Assembly (NCBI GenBank): GCA_052034135.1 | Contig: JBPOJC010000005.1 | Span: 6,685 to 70,684 of the forward strand | Length of the DNA stretch: 64,000 bases | Source of the DNA: JAGPKI01 sp052034135 | GTDB taxonomy: Bacteria > Caldisericota > Caldisericia > UBA6126 > JAGPKI01 | Reading direction: 5' to 3' | Part shown: piece by piece, positions 1-8,900 of the stretch | Numbering within the stretch: the stretch's first letter is position 1 | How the letters are laid out: the number at the start of each line of letters is the position of its first letter | Translations under genes and position numbers: made by a program | The notes under the pieces: model-generated | The model's database searches: none | Told to the model about the DNA's origin: nothing | The model's input: only the letters and a program-made list of their open reading frames with translations

Positions 1-1010
1 TTATATTGATTACTAATTAAGCAGAAAAACATTTAATGTAGCGCAGACACATTCCTGTCTGTTCCTTTTAATGCAACTGGCTTAATGCTATTAAACGCAA
101 ATAAGGAGATCCTTCAGTCGCTGAGATGATGCTTCTTCAGGAAGACGGTGAGTTGTTAGAGATCATTCGGTCGTTGTGAAGACACTTCCTCTATTTTTTT
201 CTTTCTGAGCGTAAGCGAAGAATCTCCTCATTTAATCTTTTCGTTATTCTTGTAGCGGTGGACATACCTTTATGCCACTGTCATCCCCGAAATCTTTTAT
301 CGGGGATCCAGTAGAGAAGCCGTCATCCCCGAATGTATTTATCGTGGATCCAGACCAATTTTTAACATTTTTTGTATTTAGGAGTGACAAAATTGTCATT
401 TTTACCTCACTTATATATATGGAGAGTTTATTTTTACACATTTTGCATGAGGTAGAAATATGGAACCATCCTTGGTATCCTGGATTCCCGCTTCCGCGGG
501 AATGACAAGAAGAAAATGCGGGAATGACAAGAAAATCATAGGAATGACAAGAAGAAAATGCGGGAATGACAAGAAAATCATAGGAATGACACATTAGGAG
601 ACCCTTCGTCGCTTTTAGAGATGCTCCTCAGGGTGATGGGGGGGGGCAGCCATCCCTTGCTCCTCCCGTCCTTCCGAAGTGCGGTATTTTCGCACAAGTC
701 CTTAGGAATCTCAACACCCCCACACCGTCATTCTGAGCGAAGCGAAGAATCTCCTCTTTGTCTTTTGTCATCCTCGAATTACATACAATTGTCATCCCCG
801 AACTCATTTATCGGGGATCCAGACCAATTTTTCTTATATTACAAACATTCTTGTCTGTTTATTGTAATTTCCGAATATATCTGTAAGGATACAGAGAAGC
901 GGAGACCCTTACGAAGCTAAATACAGATATGCCTCCTCAGGATGACTCCCAACAATACATTCCGAAGTGCGGTATTTTCGCACAAGTCCTTAGGAATCGT
1001 CTTATTTTTT
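1..1010. repeat. Mosaic of short dispersed palindromic repeats
   Basis: This block holds no credible gene. It is a patchwork of short modules that recur elsewhere in the window. Module A, a GTCATCCCCGA/TCGGGGATCCA palindrome, lies at about 280-310, 322-352 and 791-821. Module B, a TTCCCGC/GCGGGAAT palindrome, lies at 481-506. Module C (TCTGAGCG..AGCGAAGAATCTCCTC) lies at about 209-236 and 726-755. Module D (GAGACCCTTCGTCGC..CTCCTCAGGGTGA) lies at about 598-637, with a related copy at 900-945. Module E (TCCGAAGTGCGGTATTTTCG) lies at about 673-710 and 961-998. Open frames inside it are low-complexity translations of the repeats. Confidence 0.85.
499..590. repeat. 42-bp tandem repeat, about 2.2 copies
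   Basis: The unit at 499-540 begins GGAATGACAAGAAGAAAATG. It is repeated without change at 541-582, with a partial third copy (GGAATGAC) to 590. Each unit contains the AATGACAAGAA phrase twice, so the array looks like expansion of the AATGAC end of the adjacent module B palindrome. Confidence 0.9.
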
Positions 1011-1761
1011 TTCTGTTAATCAGAAGTCGCATCTTTTAGTGGTTGCAACAAGGTATCTATATATCTATTTTCGATATGGAGTAAAAGAAATCTTACACAC
1101 TTAACTAATTCTTTATAGAATTTTAGGATTTTCTGATGAAGATAACAAAAACATTAGAGGAAAGCAAAAGAAGCAAAACCTTTTAATTAAATAAAGTAAT
1201 TATTAAAGGCATTATAATGTCTGTAAAGCATCCTTTATAGACATACATAAATTATTATAATTTTCGAGATAAATTAAGGAGTTATTTTAGAATAAGGCTC
1301 ATAGAAAGCCTCTACTCTTTCACCTTTCCTTGTTAGAAAAGAGAGCATTCTTGTAATAATATAAGCTCTAATCATTGCTTTAATATCAGATATAATAAAA
1401 TCCTTCTTTCTTATATTTTATTAAGCAAAGAAATAACTCTTAATTGTTATCTTTCTATTTGAGACTCATTACTATTTCTATTTTTTATCTCATATGGTTT
1501 AATTATTTTATGAGTTTATAAAATTGAATATGTTTTTGATAAATAAATTAAAGCCTGTTGATATTCTTTTGATTAGCAGGAATATTTATGTTTAGGCAAA
1601 GGTTTATTCTTGCATATTTGAAGCTTTTATTGAAATCTTCATTCTTATATATCTTTTGATTGTTTTGAGTAAAAAATTATGAAGTAACTCATAGAAATAT
1701 GGGAGGTTTTTATAAATTATTTTTTATATTGTTAAAATTTTAATATAGGAGGAATAAGTTT
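1011..1761. other. AT-rich intergenic stretch without a recognisable gene
   Basis: About 750 bases with stops in all frames and no ORF with a convincing ribosome binding site. I see no tRNA, CRISPR array or clear hairpin-plus-T-run terminator. The final 60 bases presumably carry the promoter of the small membrane-protein gene that follows. Confidence 0.5.
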
Positions 1762-1995
1762 ATGAAGATAGGAAAAACAATCAAGTTTTTTGGCATTCTT
1801 TATTTTATTAGTGGTATTATATTAGGTATTGCCTTTGGTCTTTTTCTATCAATAAATATAAAATTATCGTATAGCCCTTTATTTTTTGTTGTTTTCTGTA
1901 GTTTCTTAATTGCATCATCATTTCTCAATGCTATTAATGGTATTTTTTTTGGAAATGAAATACAGAAATTCTTAAATTCATTAAAAAATGATTGA
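1762..1995 (+). CDS. Small two-helix membrane protein, function unknown
   Basis: A 77-residue protein. A good ribosome binding site (AGGAGGAA, about 1746-1754) lies 7-8 bases before the ATG, which supports translation. Two hydrophobic helices are visible at about residues 7-30 and 37-62, with a short Lys/Asn-rich C-terminal tail. It has no catalytic motif and I do not recognise the family. It stands alone, with 750 bases of non-coding sequence upstream and about 500 downstream. Confidence 0.6.
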   Translation: MKIGKTIKFFGILYFISGIILGIAFGLFLSINIKLSYSPLFFVVFCSFLIASSFLNAINGIFFGNEIQKFLNSLKND

Positions 1996-2510
1996 AGCTA
2001 TCAAATTTGATGATAGTGGTTCCTGATAATCCTACCAACAAAGTTCCAGGAACTCTAATAATTTCTTCAGAAGGCATAAAATTGTAACTGAAAAACTTCT
2101 TTTAACTGGATTCTCCTTTATAATCCTTTACGTATTCCTTACTATGTTACTTTCTGAATATAAATTTGCTATTAAAACTAAACCAATCAATATCACTAAT
2201 TAATGGCAGTTAGCTATAAATGTTAAAAATTTCAGTAATTTGGCAAAACTGATTTAAATGAAAGAGCTATTGCAAAAGTCAAGCCATAAGCCAATTAATT
2301 CTTTTTAGTAAAACCATCCGTAAATTATGCCTAAATTTATAAATACTTTATATTAATAAGGTTTAATCTTAACGTTGGACTTTAGCCATTCAGAATTTTA
2401 TAGTATATAGATAAAAAACAAAATTTGTTTATTCCGACGAATAGGTGTTAATCCTTAAGTTTTTTTCAGAGCAGTAAGTTTTTATGAAAAACTTTTTAGA
2501 GGGTCAGATT
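1996..2510. other. Intergenic stretch, possibly decayed coding sequence
   Basis: No intact ORF. A 7-bp inverted repeat (GTTCCTG at 2019-2025, CAGGAAC at 2047-2053) lies just after the small membrane gene but has no T-run. Around 2080-2200 one frame reads like a hydrophobic membrane segment interrupted by stops, which could be a gene remnant. Nothing else is supported. Confidence 0.35.
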
Positions 2511-2539
2511 TTGACACTCAAAAGAATATAATTTATAAA
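2511..2539 (+). promoter_or_regulatory. Strong sigma-70-type promoter ahead of the CRISPR/AbiE operon
   Basis: TTGACA at 2511-2516 and TATAAA at 2534-2539 are separated by exactly 17 bases. The -35 is perfect and the -10 has one mismatch. Predicted transcription start is about 2545-2547, giving a leader of about 20 bases. It is the only strong promoter I can see before the genes that run without large gaps to 11890. Confidence 0.65.
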
Positions 2540-2550
2540 ATCTTTTAGAA

Positions 2551-2570
2551 AAAAGGAGGTATTTTAAATC
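2551..2570 (+). promoter_or_regulatory. Perfect Shine-Dalgarno followed by ATC instead of ATG
   Basis: AAAAGGAGGT at 2551-2560 is a near-perfect anti-16S match. Seven bases downstream, in frame with the following ORF and directly after a TAA stop, is ATC (2568-2570), exactly where an ATG would be expected. The next in-frame ATG is at 2640, 24 codons later, with only purine-rich sequence before it. Either ATC is used as a weak start, or the start has mutated and the downstream ATG is used. Confidence 0.55.
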
Positions 2571-2864
2571 TCTGAGAAAGTAAAGATTTACAAATCGATT
2601 TATCCTGTAGAAGAGGTATCAGACAAAGAAAGAGAAGAGATGGTTGACTATTTAATAAAGAAAATTCCACGAGATATATTCGAGAAAGTTTATGAAGCAA
2701 TCAAGAAGGATGGAGAACATTGGTATATAGCGCATCATTTCGGCTTTGGAATGAGTGTAAGAAACCTTTTGAGGGGGAAATTTGACTGGAGAGATGATAC
2801 TACGCTTGATAATAGCTGGCAAATTCTTGTTAAAGAAGCAGTAAATAAACTTTTTGAATCGTAA
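2568..2864 (+). CDS. Small conserved-looking protein (DUF6794-like?) with apparent AUC start
   Basis: Read from the ATC at 2568 this gives 98 residues; from the conventional ATG at 2640 it gives 74. The extra 24 residues (ISEKVKIYKSIYPVEEVSDK...) are in an unbroken frame and look like normal protein. The core contains HHFGFGMSVRNLL, then a charged W-D-D segment and a helical C-terminus ending near VKEAVNKLF. This resembles, from memory, the LHFGLGMxIRN motif of DUF6794-type small proteins of unknown function; that assignment is uncertain. It is the first gene after the strong promoter at 2511, 81 bases before the next ORF. If only the 2640 start is used, the promoter and ribosome site serve a truncated product. 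Confidence 0.5.
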   Translation: MSEKVKIYKSIYPVEEVSDKEREEMVDYLIKKIPRDIFEKVYEAIKKDGEHWYIAHHFGFGMSVRNLLRGKFDWRDDTTLDNSWQILVKEAVNKLFES

Positions 2865-2945
2865 ATGCATAAACTAATCGAAAATGTGAGAATTGATTTG
2901 ACAAAATATATCTTAGAGTTACAACATTATACGGAGATGTAAAAT

Positions 2946-3152
2946 ATGGCTGAAAGTAACAAGTATGAGAACAGTAAATTTGTAGAGATATTTTGGCATC
3001 AGAAATACGATAGAATAGAATTGGATGAAAAGATGCCCATCGAAAAGCTAAATCTTCCATTTCAGACCATTGAGACAATAAACAAGCCCACAATAAAAGA
3101 CCTTGAAGTCAGACTCCACCTAAAGAAAAACTCGATAGCAGATTATAAATAA
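2946..3152 (+). CDS. 68-residue ORF, possible N-terminal remnant of a DNA methyltransferase
   Basis: ATG at 2946 follows a GGAGATG-type site (2933-2939). The protein begins with a charged stretch, then KFVEIFWHQKYDRIE and NLPFQTIETINKP, before stopping at TAA. The LPFQTIETIN phrase reminds me of the region near the start of site-specific adenine DNA methyltransferases of type III restriction systems. At 68 residues it would have lost the whole catalytic core (no DPPY and no FxGxG). The family assignment is from memory and weak; a genuine small protein is the alternative. Confidence 0.4.
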   Translation: MAESNKYENSKFVEIFWHQKYDRIELDEKMPIEKLNLPFQTIETINKPTIKDLEVRLHLKKNSIADYK

Positions 3153-3182
3153 AATTACTTATAGTTAAAATTACTTATAGTT
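3151..3182. repeat. 16-bp perfect tandem duplication
   Basis: AAAATTACTTATAGTT occurs twice back to back (3151-3166 and 3167-3182), directly after the stop of the preceding 68-residue ORF. It looks like a recent slippage duplication or a deletion scar. Confidence 0.85.
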
Positions 3183-3208
3183 ATTGAAGTGCATAAGAGA
3201 GTGAAATA

Positions 3209-3274
3209 ATGGTAAATGTGGTGGATTTATTTGGTAAGGACGCAAAAAAAGTTTTGAAGGTGAAAATAAAATGA
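3209..3274 (+). CDS. 21-residue ORF translationally coupled to cmr1
   Basis: ATG at 3209 opens a 21-codon ORF whose TGA overlaps the cmr1 ATG as ATGA (3271-3274), the same coupling used between other genes of the operon. The peptide (MVNVVDLFGKDAKKVLKVK...) resembles the extreme C-terminus (VVDxFGND...) that I remember for type III restriction methyltransferases. It could be the tail left by an internal deletion whose head is the 68-residue ORF upstream. No strong ribosome binding site precedes it. It may now serve as a leader that delivers ribosomes to cmr1. Confidence 0.35.
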   Translation: MVNVVDLFGKDAKKVLKVKIK

Positions 3275-4392
3275 AAGAATTTGCAGTAAAAATTAAACTT
3301 TTAACTCCAATTTGGACGGGGGACGCAAATAGACACAATACTACTTTAAGAGAGACTGGTATAATTGGAAGTTTGAGATGGTGGTATGAAGCATTAATCA
3401 GGGGGCTTGGTGGAACCGCTTGTGACCCAACAAATGAGAGTCTCCGATGTAAATTAGATCATGATAAATTTTATAAGGCAATAAAGAACGGAAATTCAAT
3501 TAAAGATGCATTAGATGCGCAAATATGCCAGGTTTGTCAGCTTTTTGGCTGTACAGGTTGGGCAAGAAAATTTAGATTGGAAATAGTAGGCAACGGTATT
3601 ACTCCTATTCAAGGAGTATGGATAGGAACAAGAGAAAAGAGAGGGAATAAATATTTAAAGCGAAATATATCAGGCTTGATGTCTAATGATTTAATAACTT
3701 TGAAATTTATCCCATTAAGAGATATTTCTCAACAAGAATGGAGTTTATTGAATATAAGTTTGGGAATAATAGAAAATTATGGAGCTTTAGGGGCACACAT
3801 CTCTCAAGGAAATGGTGTAATTGAAGTTGTTGAAAATAATTTGCCTCGTAGTAATAAGCTTTGGACATTTGATTTAAAGAAAAATAAAGATAATAGCGAG
3901 TTACCTAATTTGAATAATTTTTTCTTTTACAAGTTTCATATCAAATTTAAAGAAAGCTTAGTAAACCTAATTAATAACAATGTTTTTTGGACTCATACTT
4001 TAGATCATAGTGAATTTAAAAATGACCTAAACTCATGGCGAGTACTTTGGACTAAATATCATTTTCTTCCAATATCATTTCATATAAGGGATACTATAAG
4101 GTGTTTAGAGAGTGATAGAAATAAAAGGCATGAAATATTTGGCATAGGCGGGGGAAATGCTAAAGGCTCAAAAGTGTTTGCCTCTCATGGATATAAAATT
4201 GATGAAAAAACCATAGAAGTTCGAGTTTGTGGATATAATGTGGACCAATGTATTAAAAATAGGATAAAGAATGAAATAGGCAGTATGCTGGAAGAAAAGT
4301 TATTTTCGTCAGATGAAAATAGGAAAAACTTAGAAGAATGTATTTTGACAGAAGAAAAAGAGGGTAGCGAATTACTGGAGGGGTTAAAATGA
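3271..4392 (+). CDS. cmr1: CRISPR type III RAMP protein Cmr1 (Cas7-like)
   Basis: A 373-residue RAMP-superfamily protein, within the usual Cmr1 range. The N-terminus has the classic pattern: a beta strand (KIKLLTPIWTGDA), then GSLRWWYEALIRGLGG at about residues 30-46. A Cys-rich CQVCQLFGCTGW segment follows near residue 90. A Gly-rich loop (GALGAHISQGNGV) lies near residue 175, and a further glycine segment (FGIGGGNAKGSKVF) near 290. Cmr1 is a Cas7-type subunit that helps capture target RNA at the end of Cmr-type effector complexes. It starts in a 4-nt ATGA overlap with a tiny upstream ORF and ends in a 4-nt ATGA overlap with the next RAMP gene, so the genes are co-translated. Confidence 0.88.
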   Translation: MKEFAVKIKLLTPIWTGDANRHNTTLRETGIIGSLRWWYEALIRGLGGTACDPTNESLRCKLDHDKFYKAIKNGNSIKDALDAQICQVCQLFGCTGWARKFRLEIVGNGITPIQGVWIGTREKRGNKYLKRNISGLMSNDLITLKFIPLRDISQQEWSLLNISLGIIENYGALGAHISQGNGVIEVVENNLPRSNKLWTFDLKKNKDNSELPNLNNFFFYKFHIKFKESLVNLINNNVFWTHTLDHSEFKNDLNSWRVLWTKYHFLPISFHIRDTIRCLESDRNKRHEIFGIGGGNAKGSKVFASHGYKIDEKTIEVRVCGYNVDQCIKNRIKNEIGSMLEEKLFSSDENRKNLEECILTEEKEGSELLEGLK

Positions 4393-5234
4393 TGCATGAC
4401 TATTACCTTTCAAAGGCGGAAGAATATGCGGATATTGAGGATATTGAATTAGCTAAAAATAAGAAAGATATTCAGGATAAGTTGAAAAAAGATGTAGATG
4501 ATGAACTTATCCATACCTTTTACCCTTCAAAAGATGATCTCAAAAATCTTCCTCAAAACTCCACTCTTTTAAAAATCTCCTTCACTCTAAAAAAGTCTTA
4601 TACAAGCAAAGATGAAGGGGAATTTCATATTTACAATAGTAAAGATAAAAGGGATAAAATCTTTGAAAATCCGATTGTTAGGGATAAATTCACAGGGCTT
4701 CCTGCAGTAAAGCCTTCAACATGGAAAGGACACTTGCGTTTTGCTGCAAATAAAGCTGAATGGGAAAATGAGCAAGAAAAAAAGGAAATTATCAGAAGGC
4801 TTTTTGGTTCAGAATCAGAGGAAAAAGAAAATCCATTAAAGGGGAGGCTTTATTTTTTCCCTACATTTTTCAGAGAAGACACAGATATGGATGTAATTAC
4901 CCCCTTGAAAAGAGCCACCAGAATTCCAGCAAGAGGCCCAATAAGCTTAGAAGTTATGAAACCAGGCAAGAATGCTGATTTTTATCTATTATACGTTCCC
5001 TATCCAAAGGGAGCGGATTTCAAGGAGGAAGATGTCAATAAAGATTTAAGATTTTTAGCTGAGGCTTTAAAACTGATGTTTTATACTTATGGCTTTTCTG
5101 CAAAAAAGACAAGCGGATTTGGGGTAATTGAGAATTTAGAAGCAGGGAATATTGATGTTTATCCTGAAGATAAAAAAGAAATTTTCTCAATACTATACAC
5201 TAAAGTAAGCGATAGTGTTAACCATGGTGTATAA
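4389..5234 (+). CDS. CRISPR type III RAMP protein, Cas7/Cmr6-like
   Basis: A 281-residue RAMP-superfamily protein. After a charged 50-residue N-terminal part comes a beta strand (TLLKISFTLKKSY). The conserved RAMP turn follows (LPAVKPSTWKGHLRFA, about residues 100-117), with KPSTWKG replacing the usual PGSSLKG. Next are FGSE near 138, GRLYFFPTFF near 150 and the Gly-rich loop GFSAKKTSGFG near 240. This is the layout of Cas7 subunits of type III effectors; by position and length it probably takes the Cmr6 role, but I cannot separate Cmr6 from other Cas7 variants by eye. It overlaps cmr1 by 4 nt, and its TAA lies 2 nt before the AbiEi start. Confidence 0.78.
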   Translation: MMHDYYLSKAEEYADIEDIELAKNKKDIQDKLKKDVDDELIHTFYPSKDDLKNLPQNSTLLKISFTLKKSYTSKDEGEFHIYNSKDKRDKIFENPIVRDKFTGLPAVKPSTWKGHLRFAANKAEWENEQEKKEIIRRLFGSESEEKENPLKGRLYFFPTFFREDTDMDVITPLKRATRIPARGPISLEVMKPGKNADFYLLYVPYPKGADFKEEDVNKDLRFLAEALKLMFYTYGFSAKKTSGFGVIENLEAGNIDVYPEDKKEIFSILYTKVSDSVNHGV

Positions 5235-5236
5235 AA

Positions 5237-5995
5237 ATGAGAATTAATTTAATAGACCAATTAGCATCTAAAGGAAATACTTTTACCTTTGAGGAAGCGC
5301 AAAAATTAATAGGGTCTGACTATTCTGTGACAAAAGTAATTATTTCTCGTCTTGAGAAAAAGGGATGGATTGAAAGAATTGAGAAGGGTAAATATATGAT
5401 TATTCCTCTGGGAGCTGAGAAAGGTAAGTATACTCTTAATGAGTTTGTTATTGGTTCTATGCTTATTAAGCCTTATGCAATTGCTTACTGGAGTGCTCTT
5501 CATTTTTATGGCCTCACTGAACAAATACCAAATACGGTATTTATTCAAACAACTGCAAGAAAGAAAAATCAAAATATTAAAGTTTTTGGCATTAATTATA
5601 AAATTGTGAGAATAAAAGAGGCAAAATTCTTTGGTATTCGTAGGGAATGGATAGAAGAAACGCAGATAAATATCACAGATAAAGAAAAAACAATAGTGGA
5701 TTGCTTAGATAAACCTCAGTACTGTGGTGGAATAATAGAAGTAGCAAAAGCATTAAAAAATGGAAGCTTTGATAAGGATAGATTGGAAGTTTATGCAAAT
5801 AAAATTGGAAATTCAGGTGTTATTAGGAGACTTGGTTTTCTGTGTGATTTTCTTGGAATCAAGATAAATTTACCTCAAATTAAGACAAAAAATTATCTTT
5901 ATCTTGATCCAACAATGCCACTGGAAGGGCAAAGAAATGCTAAGTGGCGATTAATTATAAATCTTGATGAGAAGATTCTGGGGGCACTTGAGTGA
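5237..5995 (+). CDS. abiEi: AbiEi-type antitoxin/transcriptional regulator of a type IV toxin-antitoxin system
   Basis: A 252-residue protein with an N-terminal winged-helix domain (residues 1-60; the recognition helix and wing read VTKVIISRLEKKGWIERIEKGKY). The AbiEi core follows: the AYWSALHFYGLTEQIP motif near residue 80 and a C-terminal domain containing TDKEKTIVDCLDKP. AbiEi proteins bind inverted repeats before their own operon and neutralise the AbiEii nucleotidyltransferase. It lies 2 nt after a CRISPR RAMP gene, and its TGA overlaps the next start as GTGA, the normal abiEi-abiEii coupling. What is abnormal is its position: the pair sits inside a type III CRISPR operon with no promoter space of its own. 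Confidence 0.85.
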   Translation: MRINLIDQLASKGNTFTFEEAQKLIGSDYSVTKVIISRLEKKGWIERIEKGKYMIIPLGAEKGKYTLNEFVIGSMLIKPYAIAYWSALHFYGLTEQIPNTVFIQTTARKKNQNIKVFGINYKIVRIKEAKFFGIRREWIEETQINITDKEKTIVDCLDKPQYCGGIIEVAKALKNGSFDKDRLEVYANKIGNSGVIRRLGFLCDFLGIKINLPQIKTKNYLYLDPTMPLEGQRNAKWRLIINLDEKILGALE

Positions 5996-8900
5996 TTTCA
6001 AAAAATGAAATACCACAGAAAGCAAGGGAAAAAGAAGTACCTGAATCTACTATTGAGAGAGACTATGTTCAGAACTGGTTACTTATGGCATTATCATCTC
6101 TTCCTCTTGTACTAAAAGGAGGAACAGGTATAAGAAAGGTGTATGTTGAAGATTATAGATTTTCTGATGATTTAGATTTTACATTACTTAATAGGATTGA
6201 TGAAGATGAATTAAGAGAAATAATAGAAAAATCAGTGGAAAAAGCAAGAGAAGAAAGTGGAATAAATTTTAGTAGGGATATAGGGTTTTGTAAAAATGAT
6301 AATGGTTTTGAAGCAGATGTCTATTTTCAGCTTATGCAAACGGGAAGCAATAGAACATCAGTAAAGATAGATATAACAAACTGTGAGAATGAGAGGATAC
6401 TTTTACCAGTAGATATAAAGAAGATAATTCATCCATATTCTGATGATTTAAATGCTGAAGTAAAAGTATATGCTCTTGAAGAGATGATTACAGAAAAGAT
6501 AAGGAGTCTTTTTCAGAGAACAAGACCGAGAGATCTATATGATGTATGGTATATGTGGGATAAGGTGGATAGAAGAAAAATTTTTAAAATTCTTCCTGAA
6601 AAATTTAAATCAAAAAATGTTGAGATGGATATAAAAGATTTTGAGCAAAGGAAAAATGACTTTGAAGGTGCTTGGAAAAATTCTCTTGGTCATCAACTTA
6701 AAGAGTTACCTGAATTTGAAAATGTGTTTTTGACCGTGTTTGAGGAGGTAAAAAAGATGCTTATTGATATAATTAGTAATAATAAAGAAAATATCTTAAT
6801 TGGTGAAATTGGGGCTTTGCTTCATGATATTGGAAAATGCCACCCAGATTTTATAAGGGTACAGTCTTTAGAGCATGAAACTAATTTTGTTCACGAAAAT
6901 ATTGATAAATTTTTGAAACCTGAGCTTATTGATACCCTTAAAAAGGTAAAAATAAAATTCGATAATGAAGAAAAATCAGTCTATGATCTTATTCGTTATC
7001 ACCATGATGCTAAGGGAACTCTTTTAAAATATTTAGAAAAATGTGATCGCTTAGATTCAGCTGATGATAAAGGAGTTGTGAGAAAAAAACAGTCAAAAGA
7101 TGATACTATTATATGTTCACCATTTGGTTTTTCTAAAGAAAAGATTGATCTTCAGTGTTTGCAAAAAAGACTAAACGATTTAGAAAGTAATTTGATAGGA
7201 TTATTCCAAAATTATGTATCTGGTAGTTTAGATATAGTCTGTTTTAGAAAATGTTTGATGAATAACCTAAACACAACATTTTCCTGTGCTCTTGGAGAGA
7301 CAAGGATCCCAGCAAATGATGTAACCCTCTGGGATCATTCACATTCTACGGCATCGCTCTTTAAGTCTGCATTGTGTGCGATGGTCCTTGGTGAAAAACC
7401 TGATAAAGACAAATTGCAATGGAGGATCTTTGGATTTTGCTGGGATGGTATTGGTTTTATAAATAAAGGTAAGGAAGTTGCTGACATTCTTCAGAGAAAA
7501 AAAATTATTGATGAGATGAAGAGAAAATTAAAAGATAAATTTGAAGAAGAGATCCCAATTGGTAATGTAATTTATGAGGATAATAATGGGATTTATTTTA
7601 CATTTCCAGCATTGAATAACAATTCAGAAGCACTTGCAAAAGAATGTGCAAAGATAGGACTTGATATTATTAGAAAAGATAGTAATGATGAGATATGGCC
7701 ATTTTTCACATTGAGTAAGCCACATAGAACCCTTACAATCCTTACTGAAGAATTAAAATTTGCTTCTAAGGAAAGAGCTATACCTAAAATGACACCAACT
7801 TTATTTATTGAAGGAAATGGAGAGATAACGTTAGATAATCCTGAAATAGATACTCCAAAAGATGGTTGGGATATTTGTCCTATCTGTAGATTAAGAGCAA
7901 AGCTTGAGGATGATGATAGATGTGATGTTTGTAAAGAAAGAAAAAAAGGGAGATTAGATAGTTGGCTTAGTAGTAGAGAGAATACAATCTGGATAGATGA
8001 AGTTGCGGATGATAATAATCGCATTGCATTACTTACCCTAAGCTTTGACCTTGATAAATGGCTTGATGGTACGATGATTGGAACCATTTTTTCTCAAACT
8101 CTTGAGGACTGGAAAAATAGCAAAGATGCGATTAAGTTTTTCAGTAATAAACAAAACGAACAAAAGCTAAAAAGTAAAGGCATAAATATTAATGATGCTC
8201 CTATTAATTTATCAAAAAATTGTTTGAAAATTATTACAGATGAGGATCCCTTAAAAAAGGATCCCTCAAAAGACCCTGCATTTAAAAGTGAACTGATAAA
8301 TACATTTTACGAGGATGTTAAATCTACTCAAAATGAAAAAGATGAGAATTATATTGAAAAATTTATTGATAATCTTAAAGTACGTGTAGGTCCTGAACCA
8401 TTTAATTCATCTAATCTGCAAAAAGTAATTTTCACTCAAAATCCATCTCCTGCTCGTTTGTATAGAATTTGGAAAGAGACAGATGAATTTTTTGGTTTAG
8501 TTACTAAAGATATAAAAGGAGGAATCTATTCTCGTAAACGGAAAAGGCTACATTTCTCAGCAGATAATAACGCTTTAAAAGTTAAGATAGATCTTGAGAG
8601 TATAGAAAATACTCCTTTAGAAAATACTCCTTTAATAATAAAAATAAATGGTTTAAAGCCTGAAAGTATTTTAGTCATTCATACATCAGGTGGTGAATTT
8701 TATACCATTGAATCACTTGAAAAATTTAAATACGGAGATAAATCAGGCCCTGATGTCGTTAAAGACGCTTTAAGTAAAGGGTTATATTGGATTTCAGAGG
8801 AAGATAAACCTGATATTAATCTACTAAAGAATGGTCAAAATATAAAGATTAATGGCATTCTTTCAGAAGAAGATTATTATCCCATTATTGAAATTACAAA

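Noticed and set aside
244..920. ORFs of 77-116 codons in both strands at the left edge
   Set aside because: They are translations of the dispersed repeats, with repeated phrases such as CHSYDFLVIPAF. There is no ribosome site.
7593..8087. 164-codon minus-strand ORF inside csx11
   Set aside because: It is a shadow frame of a strongly supported gene, with Ser/Leu-rich composition and no ribosome site.
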